Part shown: piece by piece, positions 20,099 to 28,111 of the stretch
Numbering within the stretch: position 1 is the stretch's first letter
How the letters are laid out: every line of letters begins with the position of its first letter
Assembly (NCBI RefSeq): GCF_928381505.1
Contig: NZ_CAKMSJ010000006.1
Span: 1 to 64,000 of the forward strand
Length of the DNA: 64,000 nt
From: Rothia endophytica
GTDB lineage: Bacteria > Actinomycetota > Actinomycetes > Actinomycetales > Micrococcaceae
Direction: 5' to 3'
Notes under the pieces: model-generated
Told to the model about the DNA's origin: nothing
The model's input: only the letters and a program-made list of their open reading frames with translations
Database searches by the model: none
Program-made: the position numbers and the translations under genes

Positions 20099-20950
20099 GT
20101 GGATTACAGAGACAGTTGGGGGTCAGCTGACCTCACTAACCACCGAGTCGCAGAACCCAAAAAAATTGCTGTCAAACCTGGTCTCCTCCTAGAGGACGTG
20201 CAAAGTGGCTGGGTGGGAGCCGTCGTCTCGTTAGAAACCATCGGCGGCATGCGTGTTATCGGTCTAGAAGACCGATACGGGAAGGTCAAAAAATTTCCGC
20301 TAGGCCCAGGTTTTCTCTACGAAGGGCAGCCGGTCAGCGCCGTCGTCCCTGCCCGCAAACCGCAACAAACGAAGCCGCAAATCTCTCGATCAGGCTCCCG
20401 CGCCCTTGAAAACGCCCCATCTCGCACCGCACGTGCCTCCCGCATCTGGGTGGAAGGCACCCACGATGCTGAGCTGGTGGAAAAAGTATGGGGTCACGAT
20501 CTCAGAGTAGAAGGAATCGTTGTAGAACCCCTACACGGCGTGGATGACCTCGCTGCTGCCATAGCGGCCTTCGGCCCTGCACCGCACCGCAAACTGGGTA
20601 TCCTGGTTGATCACCTGGTGGAAGGCAGCAAAGAAAGCAGAATCGTTGCACAGGCTCTACAAGCTCCCGGTGCACGCGAAAATGTCACCATCGCCGGTCA
20701 CCCTTTTGTAGACATCTGGCAGGCCGTCAAACCAGGTGTTGTAGGCATCGATGCCTGGCCTCACATTCCACGCTCAGAAGAGTGGAAAAAAGGCATACTA
20801 CGGCGCTTCGGGTGGCCCCACGAAACCCAAGCAGATATTGCCACTGGCTGGAAGACTATCCTTTCGAAAGTCGAAACCTATACGGATTTAGAACCAGCCC
20901 TTCTCGGCCCCGTGGAGCAACTCATCGACTTTGTCACCTTAGAACCCTAG
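20099..20950 (+). CDS. DUF3097 family protein
   Basis: Conserved actinobacterial protein of unknown function. The GTG start at 20099 has AAAGG seven bases upstream. The 283-residue product has a small N-terminal beta-rich part (about 20-90). A longer C-terminal region follows, with WVEGTHDAELVEKVWGHDLR and KLGILVDHLVEGSKE. That pattern recalls the Toprim-like fold sometimes noted for the family, but this is inference. Adjacency to hrcA across a CIRCE element is frequently seen for this gene and may tie it to heat stress. No signal peptide or membrane segment is visible. Confidence 0.85.
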   Translation: MDYRDSWGSADLTNHRVAEPKKIAVKPGLLLEDVQSGWVGAVVSLETIGGMRVIGLEDRYGKVKKFPLGPGFLYEGQPVSAVVPARKPQQTKPQISRSGSRALENAPSRTARASRIWVEGTHDAELVEKVWGHDLRVEGIVVEPLHGVDDLAAAIAAFGPAPHRKLGILVDHLVEGSKESRIVAQALQAPGARENVTIAGHPFVDIWQAVKPGVVGIDAWPHIPRSEEWKKGILRRFGWPHETQADIATGWKTILSKVETYTDLEPALLGPVEQLIDFVTLEP

Positions 20951-21099
20951 CCGTATGTGACAAACATCGTGGCCAAGACAGCAAAAATGCCTGTCACCGG
21001 TATGTTCTCTACACCAAATTTTCACTAGAATGGTCAAAGCGCAAGACCCACCCTGTCTTCTGCCACCACCCGTTCGCACCACACTCAAAGAGAAAATTT

Positions 21100-21516
21100 T
21101 TGAAGACTGCAACCTCTCCCTCAGCAAACGCTTACAAGGGCTCACCGGCTACCGCCTCGCATCTTTCAGTAGCGGCTGACCGAAACATTGCAACCACCGC
21201 TCACTTTGGAGGCGTCATCGGGTGCATCCCTTCGGCCGTCATCTACTACCTCTACCGCGGCCGTGGCCCCTTTACCGAACAAGAATCAAGAGAAGCACTA
21301 GATTTCACTCTGTTGCCCACCCTCGTCATCGCTGTATCAATCATTCTCAGCGGTGTGCCCGGTATCGGTTGGTTCTTTGGGCTCTTGGCAGCTCTCACCT
21401 GGACCTTCCTCGCGGTTTCATCGCTGATTGCCGGTATCAAGGTAACTCGCGGTAACCCTTACCAGTACCGCTTTAACACCCAGCTTTTTACCCGCATTTT
21501 GAACCGTAAAAAATAA
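21100..21516 (+). CDS. DUF4870 (Tic20-like) membrane protein, start uncertain
   Basis: The C-terminal 110 residues fit the DUF4870 family: a DRNIATTAHFGGVIG segment, then a short RGRGPFTEQESREALDF motif between hydrophobic helices, then two further helices (about residues 75-95 and 95-118). Function is unknown. No ATG lies in frame between the DUF3097 stop and the domain. The best start I can find is TTG at 21100 with a weak AAAGAGA site, giving 138 residues. The frame stays open far upstream but only by overlapping the DUF3097 gene. A damaged or frameshifted 5' end is possible. Confidence 0.65.
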   Translation: MKTATSPSANAYKGSPATASHLSVAADRNIATTAHFGGVIGCIPSAVIYYLYRGRGPFTEQESREALDFTLLPTLVIAVSIILSGVPGIGWFFGLLAALTWTFLAVSSLIAGIKVTRGNPYQYRFNTQLFTRILNRKK

Positions 21517-21531
21517 GGGTAGCCAATCAAC

Positions 21532-21575
21532 AAAAGCGCTGCCGGGCACTGAACCAGTGCCGGGCATCGCTTTTT
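21532..21575. terminator. Bidirectional terminator between DUF4870 gene and hemW
   Basis: A long stem (TGCCGGGCACTG / CAGTGCCGGGCA, extended by AAAAGCG / CGCTTTTT with one mismatch) lies between convergent genes. The plus strand ends in TTTTT and the minus strand in GCTTTTGTTG. Confidence 0.9.
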
Positions 21576-21604
21576 AAAAGACCGAGTAAGGGGTCTAGCC
21601 AGAT

Positions 21605-22849
21605 TTATAGGTCTGGTAAGAGTTCGCGGGTTACCGCATCTCCCAGTAACCTTCCCTGGAGCGTCAGTCGCACCCTACCCTCTGCTCTAGCTTGTGGCTC
21701 AATCAGCCCTTGCGCTTGAAGCCAGTCCAGGGAGCTCTCAATGTCTTGAGTAGATCGGCTACCTTCAAGTTTGCTGATATCTAGCCCATCAATCACGCGA
21801 ACCTGCAGCATGATGTCTTCGAACTGGCGAGTGCCAGCGGCCAGAACCTCTCGTGCAGCTGCCGGACTGAGACCCTCCCTCACCTTGTGGGCATAGGGAA
21901 CCGGGTGCTTCAGGTTCCACCAACGCGTGCCGTTGATGTGTGAGTGAGCACCTGGACCAATGCCCCACCAATCCTGATTGCGCCAGTAGGCGTAGTTATG
22001 CCGACTGCGGGTAGCTTCGGCCGTCGAATAATTGGATACTTCATACCAGCGGTAGCCACCAGCGCTAAAGATCTCTTCGGAGGCCAGATACATATCTGCC
22101 ATGAGATCATCGTTAGGCATCAGGTAGTCACCGCGGCGAATCTGGGCAGCAAGTTTGGTGCCTTCCTCAACGATGAGTGAGTAGGCAGATATATGATCCG
22201 GTCGATAGCTCACCGCGGCTTGCGCAGATTCTCGCCACTGCTCAAGGGTCTCCCCAGGAGTTCCGTAAATGAGGTCAACTGACACCTGCAGACCAGCTTC
22301 TTTCGCCCACTGCACCACTTTGGGCACGTTGGCGGGTGCATGGGTACGGTCAAGAACCTTCAGAACCGAGGGAACAACAGACTGCATACCAAAAGAAACG
22401 CGGGTAAAACCACCAGCTTTGAGCTCGAAGAGGTCATCTCTGGTCACTGAGTCAGGGTTGGCTTCAGTGGTAACCTCTGCGCCATCCTGCAATCCGAATA
22501 ATTCAACGGCTGACCGCAGAATGGTGACTAGGTCAGCTGCCGGAAGTTTGGTAGGCGTGCCACCCCCAAAGAAAACCGAATAGAGGGGGCGGTCTGGCAC
22601 CCCTGACTCCCGCAGAACCCGCTGCGCGAACTCAAGCTCCGCCACAGCGTCCTGAGCATAAGAGCCGAGACCGACGCCGTTGCCAAAATCATCGTTAGCG
22701 TAGGTATTGAAATCACAGTAGCCGCAGCGCACCGAGCAGAAGGGTACGTGGACATAGAGGCTGAAATCGCGCTCGTTACATCGAACGGCAGAATCCGCGG
22801 GGATCCTGCCGTCCAAGGGGGCCGGAGCGCCTAAAGGCTGAGCCGGCAT
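21605..22849 (-). CDS. hemW: Radical SAM heme chaperone HemW
   Basis: Radical SAM protein of the HemN-like family, now viewed as a heme chaperone for respiratory enzymes and not a coproporphyrinogen oxidase. The FeS motif is HVPFCSVRCGYCDF (CxxxCxxC), followed by FFGGGTPT and VSFGMQS. The HemN C-terminal domain occupies about 300-410. Length 414 is normal. Its ATG overlaps the lepA stop by one base, so lepA-hemW is an operon, as usual in Gram-positive bacteria. Confidence 0.95.
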   Translation of the reverse strand: MPAQPLGAPAPLDGRIPADSAVRCNERDFSLYVHVPFCSVRCGYCDFNTYANDDFGNGVGLGSYAQDAVAELEFAQRVLRESGVPDRPLYSVFFGGGTPTKLPAADLVTILRSAVELFGLQDGAEVTTEANPDSVTRDDLFELKAGGFTRVSFGMQSVVPSVLKVLDRTHAPANVPKVVQWAKEAGLQVSVDLIYGTPGETLEQWRESAQAAVSYRPDHISAYSLIVEEGTKLAAQIRRGDYLMPNDDLMADMYLASEEIFSAGGYRWYEVSNYSTAEATRSRHNYAYWRNQDWWGIGPGAHSHINGTRWWNLKHPVPYAHKVREGLSPAAAREVLAAGTRQFEDIMLQVRVIDGLDISKLEGSRSTQDIESSLDWLQAQGLIEPQARAEGRVRLTLQGRLLGDAVTRELLPDL

Positions 22850-24762
22850 TATTTTTTCCCTTTATCCTTCGACTCTTCACCGGAGGATAACGCAGCGATG
22901 AAGGCTTCCTGCGGAACCTCCACACGGCCCACCATCTTCATACGCTTCTTGCCTTCCTTCTGCTTCTCCAGCAACTTACGCTTACGCGAAATATCGCCAC
23001 CGTAACACTTAGAAAGCACGTCCTTACGCATAGCGCGGATATTCTCGCGGGCAATAATACGAGAACCAATCGCTGCCTGGATGGGTACCTCGAACTGCTG
23101 ACGAGGGATCAGCTCACGCAGCTTACCGGTCATCATCATGCCGTAGGAGTAAGCCTTATCGCGGTGGGTGATAGCACTAAAAGCATCGACCTTCTCACCC
23201 TGCAGAAGAATATCTACCTTGACCAGGTCAGCTTCCTCTTCGCCGTCAAACTTCCAGTCCAGTGAGGCATAGCCGCGAGTCTTAGACTTGAGCTGATCGA
23301 AAAAGTCGAACACAATCTCGGCCAGGGGCAGACGGTAGCGAAGCTCAACACGGTCCTGAGACAGGTAGTCCATGCCGCCCATGGTGCCGCGACGTGACTG
23401 GCAAAGCTCCATAATGGCACCCACAAATTCGTTGGGAGCGATGATGGTGCAGGCAACCATGGGTTCCCTGATGGTGGCAACCTTACCCTCGGGGAACTCA
23501 CTGGGGTTGGTCACCCGCTGCGAGGTCCCGTCCTCAGCCACCACGTCATAAATAACGTTGGGAGCAGTTGAAATGAGGTCCAGGTTAAACTCTCGTTCCA
23601 GGCGCTCGCGCACAATTTCAAGGTGGAGAAGACCCAGGAAGCCACAGCGGAAGCCAAAGCCCAAGGCCGCTGATGTCTCGGGCTCATATACCAGCGCAGC
23701 ATCATTAAGCTGGAGCTTATCCAGGGCGTCTCGAAGAGCAGGGTAATCAGAACCATCAATGGGGAAGAGGCCGGAGAAGACCATGGGCTTGGGGTCCTCA
23801 TAGCCACCCAGCTCCTCTGTAGCTGACTTCTGTGCCGAGGTGACAGTATCACCCACGCGGGACAGGCGGACATCCTTCACACCGGTGATGAGGTAGCCCA
23901 CCTCACCCACCGCCAAACCATCGGTAGGTTTGGGCTCGGGTGAAATAACGCCAATCTCCAACAGCTCGTGTTCGGCGCCGGTCGACATCATCTTAATTTT
24001 TTGGCGGGGGCTGAGCTTACCGTCCACGACACGCACATAGGTCACCACGCCGCGGTAAGAATCGTAGACAGAGTCAAAAATCATGGAACGGGCAGGTGCC
24101 TCAGGTTCTCCCTGGGGTGCAGGCAGCAGCTCAACGATGCGGTTGAGAAGCTCCTCAACGCCTTCACCGGTCTTGCCTGAAACCCGCAGAACCTCATCAG
24201 GCTCAACCCCAATAAGGTTGGCAAGTTCTTCAGCATACTTTTCAGGCTGAGCAGCCGGTAGGTCAATCTTGTTGAGAACAGGAATGATAGCGAGATCATT
24301 TTCCATGGCCAGGTAGAGGTTAGCCAGGGTCTGAGCTTCGATTCCCTGGGCGGCGTCCACCAGCAGCAAAGCACCTTCGCAGGCTGCCAGAGAACGAGAG
24401 ACCTCGTAGGTGAAGTCCACGTGACCCGGAGTATCAATCATATTGAGGGCGTAGTTAACCCCGTCTACCTCCCAGGGCATACGTACTGCCTGGGACTTGA
24501 TGGTAATACCGCGCTCCCGCTCAATATCCATACGATCCAGATACTGCGCCTTCATCTCGCGCGGTGTCACAACCCCCGTTGCCTGAAGCATGCGGTCAGC
24601 CAGGGTGGACTTACCGTGGTCAATGTGCGCGATAATGCAGAAATTACGGATAATTTCTGGGTTGGTGGCCGCAGGTTTGGGCGGGTTAGTTGCCAGAGGT
24701 GACAAGCTGTGGTTCCTTTCACGGCTGGTTGCAACACGGTTGCGCGCATCTGGGGCGGACAC
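22849..24762 (-). CDS. lepA: Elongation factor 4 (LepA)
   Basis: Translational GTPase that acts on stalled ribosomes and in 30S assembly. The G domain shows AHIDHGKST (about 44-52), DTPGHVDF and NKID, followed by domain II, the EF-G-like domains, and the LepA-specific C-terminal domain with the [26 protein letters not shown] motif. The 637 residues include an N-terminal tail of about 30 residues before the conserved part; an internal start is possible but none is clearly better. It is co-transcribed with hemW. Confidence 0.96.
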   Translation of the reverse strand: MSAPDARNRVATSRERNHSLSPLATNPPKPAATNPEIIRNFCIIAHIDHGKSTLADRMLQATGVVTPREMKAQYLDRMDIERERGITIKSQAVRMPWEVDGVNYALNMIDTPGHVDFTYEVSRSLAACEGALLLVDAAQGIEAQTLANLYLAMENDLAIIPVLNKIDLPAAQPEKYAEELANLIGVEPDEVLRVSGKTGEGVEELLNRIVELLPAPQGEPEAPARSMIFDSVYDSYRGVVTYVRVVDGKLSPRQKIKMMSTGAEHELLEIGVISPEPKPTDGLAVGEVGYLITGVKDVRLSRVGDTVTSAQKSATEELGGYEDPKPMVFSGLFPIDGSDYPALRDALDKLQLNDAALVYEPETSAALGFGFRCGFLGLLHLEIVRERLEREFNLDLISTAPNVIYDVVAEDGTSQRVTNPSEFPEGKVATIREPMVACTIIAPNEFVGAIMELCQSRRGTMGGMDYLSQDRVELRYRLPLAEIVFDFFDQLKSKTRGYASLDWKFDGEEEADLVKVDILLQGEKVDAFSAITHRDKAYSYGMMMTGKLRELIPRQQFEVPIQAAIGSRIIARENIRAMRKDVLSKCYGGDISRKRKLLEKQKEGKKRMKMVGRVEVPQEAFIAALSSGEESKDKGKK

Positions 24763-24894
24763 CGGCGCGCAGAGAGTTGGTATAGGTCAGTTAACTAGTT
24801 TCCCACATCTAGGGTGACTTTGCACTTTCAACACTTGCCGAGGCAGCCACGAAGGACTCAGAGAGTTTTCAGGTTCTTGCGCGCCCTATTCGCC

Positions 24895-24910
24895 TATTCT
24901 TATAGGTATG
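24895..24910 (+). promoter_or_regulatory. Candidate -10 element for leaderless PemK-like gene
   Basis: TATTCT (24895-24900) matches TANNNT and ends seven bases before the ATG at 24908. No ribosome-binding site stands at normal distance, so the mRNA may start at or next to the ATG. Confidence 0.4.
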
Positions 24911-25591
24911 AAGATCAACATGAGAACCATCCAACAGGCCCTCAATATTGGGCAAAGGGTCTACCGCGAATGGAACAAATACCAGAACAAGAAGGCGCGT
25001 GAAACAGCCAGGCAGCAGTCACGTTCCACCAACCAACCAGCCGGTTACGCCCCACCCAAAGAAGAGCAGGGTGGCAACTTTGGTAATTTTGGCGGCCAGC
25101 AGCAACCCCGCACCGCTCCCCCGGCAAATCCTTATTCACGGTCTAACCCCTATGCAACCACTGTCACTGCATCTGGCTCCGTCTCCGGTAGCTGGGAGGC
25201 TGGGGGTTACCCAGGGGACTACTTTGGCAGCCTATCTTTTGACTACACACCTGTGCAGGATGGCAAAGCTGACCCCGGTGAAGTGGTTTGGGCCTGGGTC
25301 CCCTTTGAAGAAGATTACCAGCAGGGTAAAGATCGCCCGGTTGTGATTGTTGGTCGTGAGGGAGACTACCTCTTGGCTCTCATGTTGACCAGCAAAGACC
25401 ACAACAATGCGGTGAACAAGGCTTCCAACTACGTAGATATCGGTAGCGGAGTCTGGGACAAAGAAGGGCGCTCTTCAGAAGTGAAGCTGGACCGCGTCAT
25501 CCGCCTGAATGCTGATGGAATTCGCCGCGAGGGCGCCATCATGCCCCGTGAAACCTTCGACCTCGTCGCCAACGCTTACCGTCAGCGGTAA
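24908..25591 (+). CDS. PemK/MazF-like domain protein
   Basis: The C-terminal 120 residues (about 105-227) resemble the PemK/MazF fold: GEVVWAWVPFEED, then KDRPVVIVGREGDYLLALMLTSKDH, then the VKLDRVIRLN strand. The N-terminal half is polar and Gln/Pro/Gly-rich, likely disordered. There is no antitoxin-sized ORF beside it, and the gene is flanked by lepA and rpsT. Such solitary PemK-like proteins are common in Actinobacteria, and toxin activity should not be assumed. An alternative ATG lies four codons downstream. Confidence 0.75.
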   Translation: MKINMRTIQQALNIGQRVYREWNKYQNKKARETARQQSRSTNQPAGYAPPKEEQGGNFGNFGGQQQPRTAPPANPYSRSNPYATTVTASGSVSGSWEAGGYPGDYFGSLSFDYTPVQDGKADPGEVVWAWVPFEEDYQQGKDRPVVIVGREGDYLLALMLTSKDHNNAVNKASNYVDIGSGVWDKEGRSSEVKLDRVIRLNADGIRREGAIMPRETFDLVANAYRQR

Positions 25592-25610
25592 ACCAGAGCT
25601 CTAAATGTTG

Positions 25611-25635
25611 CCCGCATCTCTGCCCAAGATGCGGG
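25611..25635 (+). terminator. Hairpin downstream of the PemK-like gene
   Basis: A perfect 9-bp stem CCCGCATCT / AGATGCGGG with a 7-base loop, 20 bp after the stop codon. No T-run follows, so it may be a weak terminator or an mRNA-stabilising structure. Confidence 0.5.
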
Positions 25636-25661
25636 TAAGCCTGTTAGAGTTAATCCTTGTG

Positions 25662-25735
25662 TGTCCGATGGTCATCGGGCACTGCTGTTCGATTGCCATA
25701 GGCATCCCCACGCCGCTCAGTCGATGATCGGACAG
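25662..25735 (+). promoter_or_regulatory. Structured leader upstream of rpsT
   Basis: TGTCCGAT near 25662 can pair with the complementary ATCGGACA ending at 25734, enclosing about 55 bases that include further short pairings (GTCATC with GATGAT). It lies 48 bp before the rpsT start. A role in S20 autoregulation is inference. Confidence 0.35.
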
Positions 25736-25782
25736 CGAAGCCCTCACCGACCAATTAGACAAAAACAGAAAGTTTTTACACC

Positions 25783-26046
25783 GTGGCTAACATTAAGTCT
25801 CAGAAGAAGCGCATCCTCACCAACGAAAAGGCTCGTCTGCGTAACAACGCAATCAAGTCCGACCTCAAGACCAGCCTACGCCGCGTCAACGAGGCAGTTG
25901 AGGCGCAGGACGTAGCAGCAGCAACCGATGCTCTGCGCACTGCAAGCCGCAAGCTTGACAAGGCTGTTTCAAAGGGTGTTCTTCACAAGAAGAACGCTGC
26001 AAACAAGAAGTCAGGCCTCGCAGCTCGCGTAAACAAGCTTTCCTAA
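25783..26046 (+). CDS. rpsT: 30S ribosomal protein S20
   Basis: Primary binding protein of 16S rRNA. The 87-residue, strongly basic, Ala/Lys-rich helical product begins with [20 protein letters not shown] and contains [19 protein letters not shown], both diagnostic. The start is GTG with AGAAAG about 12 bases upstream, longer than usual. It is monocistronic, between a structured leader and a strong terminator. Confidence 0.97.
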   Translation: MANIKSQKKRILTNEKARLRNNAIKSDLKTSLRRVNEAVEAQDVAAATDALRTASRKLDKAVSKGVLHKKNAANKKSGLAARVNKLS

Positions 26047-26093
26047 TTTTTCTCTGCCAGCCCCTCTAGCTGGCTGTCTATTTAGCGAAGTGA

Positions 26094-26140
26094 CACGTTG
26101 CCCCGCTGACCATTCATTGGTCAGCGGGGCAACGTGCTTT
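26094..26140 (+). terminator. Rho-independent terminator of rpsT
   Basis: A perfect 18-bp stem, CACGTTGCCCCGCTGACC / GGTCAGCGGGGCAACGTG, with a 7-base loop and a following CTTTAATTTTA. It lies 48 bp past rpsT and also separates it from the convergent holA. Confidence 0.95.
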
Positions 26141-26159
26141 AATTTTAAGGTAATTTTTT

Positions 26160-27164
26160 CTAATGATGCTGGGAGGCACGGGAAACAGTAAGCACCGCTT
26201 TTTCGAGGGGATAGAGAGCGTCAAGGTTCTCCCCCTTGAGTGCAGCGTCAGTGTCAGCCAAAACCTGCATAATAGCCGCGATATCCCCAGCCGAGTAACG
26301 TCGTGAATCCCGCAGGGCTACTTCGACCTGCCAGGGCGCCATTTTGAAATCACTGGCTAGCTGCTGAGCACTCCCTCGCATGCCGTGAACTTTAGCAATA
26401 TTGCGCATACGCAAAGCTAGTGCGCCCAACATAGGGATAGGGTCACTACCGGTATCCAGAGCCTGACGAAGCAGCTTAACAGCTTCTCTGCTATTACCCG
26501 CTACCGAAGCATCGCTCACCTTGAAGGCGGTCACTTCAGTGCGTCCACCGTAGTAACGGTCAACAACTGAGATATCGATGGTATCTGGGCCATCAGCATG
26601 CAACTGCCGGCAGGCTGAAGCTAGTTCCGCTGTATCAGAGGTTGCTTGTGCTAGAGCCTGCGCAGCGCCGGGGGTAATCTTTTTGCCCAGTGCTCTAAAC
26701 TCATAGAGCACAAAGTCTGTCTTATCTTTTTCGGTTTTGAGCGGCTTGCATTCCACCAGGGGGAAGGTGCGGGAAGCCCGCACGGTATCAATTAATTTCT
26801 TACCGCGGTTACCGCCGCTGTGGCTCAGCACCACGACAGCCGTTGAAGAAGGGTTCTGAGCGTAGTCGAGAGCATCGATGAGAAAGTCGTCACTCATCTG
26901 GGCTACATTTTCAATCTCAATGATTTTAGGTTCGTCAAAAAGGGAGGGGCTGGTAATGACGGTGAGCTGTCCGCTCCTGTAATCCTTAGCGGACAAGGTG
27001 GCTAGTTCGTAGCTACCCTCACGTTCCTGATACAGCTGTCGTAGACGTTCCTTAGCCCGCTGAGCAAAGTAATCATCCGATCCGTAGAGTAGGACCAACG
27101 GTGCTAAATCTACTCTTCTCCAGCCGTTCACTTGACCGGTATTTGCTCGTGATGCGCGTGCCAT
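26160..27164 (-). CDS. holA: DNA polymerase III subunit delta
   Basis: Clamp-loader subunit that opens the beta sliding clamp. The N-terminal segment APLVLLYGSDDYFAQRAKERLR and the SLFDEPKIIEIEN motif fit the family, followed by the lid and collar helices. I chose ATG at 27164, which follows AAGGAGG, albeit only three bases away; the ORF extends 14 codons further. Product length is 334. It is downstream of the com genes with a gap of about 56 bp, an order widespread in Gram-positive bacteria. Confidence 0.93.
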   Translation of the reverse strand: MARASRANTGQVNGWRRVDLAPLVLLYGSDDYFAQRAKERLRQLYQEREGSYELATLSAKDYRSGQLTVITSPSLFDEPKIIEIENVAQMSDDFLIDALDYAQNPSSTAVVVLSHSGGNRGKKLIDTVRASRTFPLVECKPLKTEKDKTDFVLYEFRALGKKITPGAAQALAQATSDTAELASACRQLHADGPDTIDISVVDRYYGGRTEVTAFKVSDASVAGNSREAVKLLRQALDTGSDPIPMLGALALRMRNIAKVHGMRGSAQQLASDFKMAPWQVEVALRDSRRYSAGDIAAIMQVLADTDAALKGENLDALYPLEKAVLTVSRASQHH

Positions 27165-27220
27165 ATGCCTCCTTAGGTGCCCTCCTATTCTGGCAGACTT
27201 TTTCATTCTCTGCAGTGGGT

Positions 27221-28111
27221 TTATTTCCTCTCTCGGGTTACCGCAATTTCGTGATTGCGTAGTTCAAGCGCGATACTGCCACTTTGGTCAGTCCTGGCGA
27301 CGGAAACCCCGTGCTGCTCTAGGTAGTTAGTGATATCTTGATGAGGGTGGCCGTAGTCGTTGCCCCGCCCTGCGCTGATGAGTGCCAGAGCAGAGCTTGT
27401 TGCACTGATGAGCTCAGTTCCACTTCCCCGCGATCCGTGGTGGGCTACTTTCAAGACGCTAGCTTCTAGATTCTTTGGACTCGCGAGCAGCCTACCAGCG
27501 GCTGCCTCTTCAAGATCACCCGTAGTTAAAACCGTCAGCGGTTGTTCCCCGCCAACGTTAATGTGCAGCACCAACGAAGTGTTATTTACCAAAGCATTGC
27601 TGCCCTGCTCCCCCGGTATCCTGCTGAGGTCATCCGGCGGCCACAGCACTCGGACCTGAACATCCGTACCTAAGGAAAGTTCTGGGGTGTATTCATCTGA
27701 GCTGGCTAACTGTGTCAGGTCAATGTCCGGAGGCGCGTGAGCAGGGTCAAAATGTGCTGAGGTGAAAAGGTGGCCTATGGGGTATCTTTCCGCCAGCTCG
27801 TCCAGAGCTCCATAGTGGTCGTTGTGCTGGTGGGTGATGAACACAGCGTCTAGCCTCTCAACCTGTGCCCACTCTAGGCAGGCATCTAAATCGCTGTAGC
27901 TATCTCCTGTATCAATGAGGGAAGCCTGGTGCTCCCCGGTGCGCACCAGGTGGGCGTCCCCTTGCCCTACATCGCAGGTAATCCACTGCCAACCGTCCGG
28001 CGCCGGGGCGGCACTCGTCTTCTGGGTGAATAGGCTCAGTGTAAGGACACAGAGTAAAAGGCAGACCGAAAAGATGAGTCTGCGGCGGTCTTTGGGCGAT
28101 GTAGCTTTCAC
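27221..28111 (-). CDS. Secreted/membrane-anchored MBL-fold hydrolase (ComEC C-terminal-like)
   Basis: A metallo-beta-lactamase fold protein corresponding to the C-terminal domain found fused to ComEC in many bacteria. A hydrophobic N-terminal segment (about 11-33) suggests a signal anchor, so the domain probably lies outside the membrane. The metal site is THQHNDHYG (HxHxDH, about 95-103), with later conserved residues in TTGDLEE and KVAHHGSRGSG. Its GTG start overlaps the comEC stop as GTGA, so the two are translationally coupled. It may process DNA during uptake, but this has not been shown. Confidence 0.85.
   Translation of the reverse strand: MKATSPKDRRRLIFSVCLLLCVLTLSLFTQKTSAAPAPDGWQWITCDVGQGDAHLVRTGEHQASLIDTGDSYSDLDACLEWAQVERLDAVFITHQHNDHYGALDELAERYPIGHLFTSAHFDPAHAPPDIDLTQLASSDEYTPELSLGTDVQVRVLWPPDDLSRIPGEQGSNALVNNTSLVLHINVGGEQPLTVLTTGDLEEAAAGRLLASPKNLEASVLKVAHHGSRGSGTELISATSSALALISAGRGNDYGHPHQDITNYLEQHGVSVARTDQSGSIALELRNHEIAVTRERK

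Noticed and set aside
24908..25591. Classical toxin-antitoxin module
   Set aside because: No antitoxin-sized gene is adjacent, and the PemK-like domain carries a long extra N-terminus.
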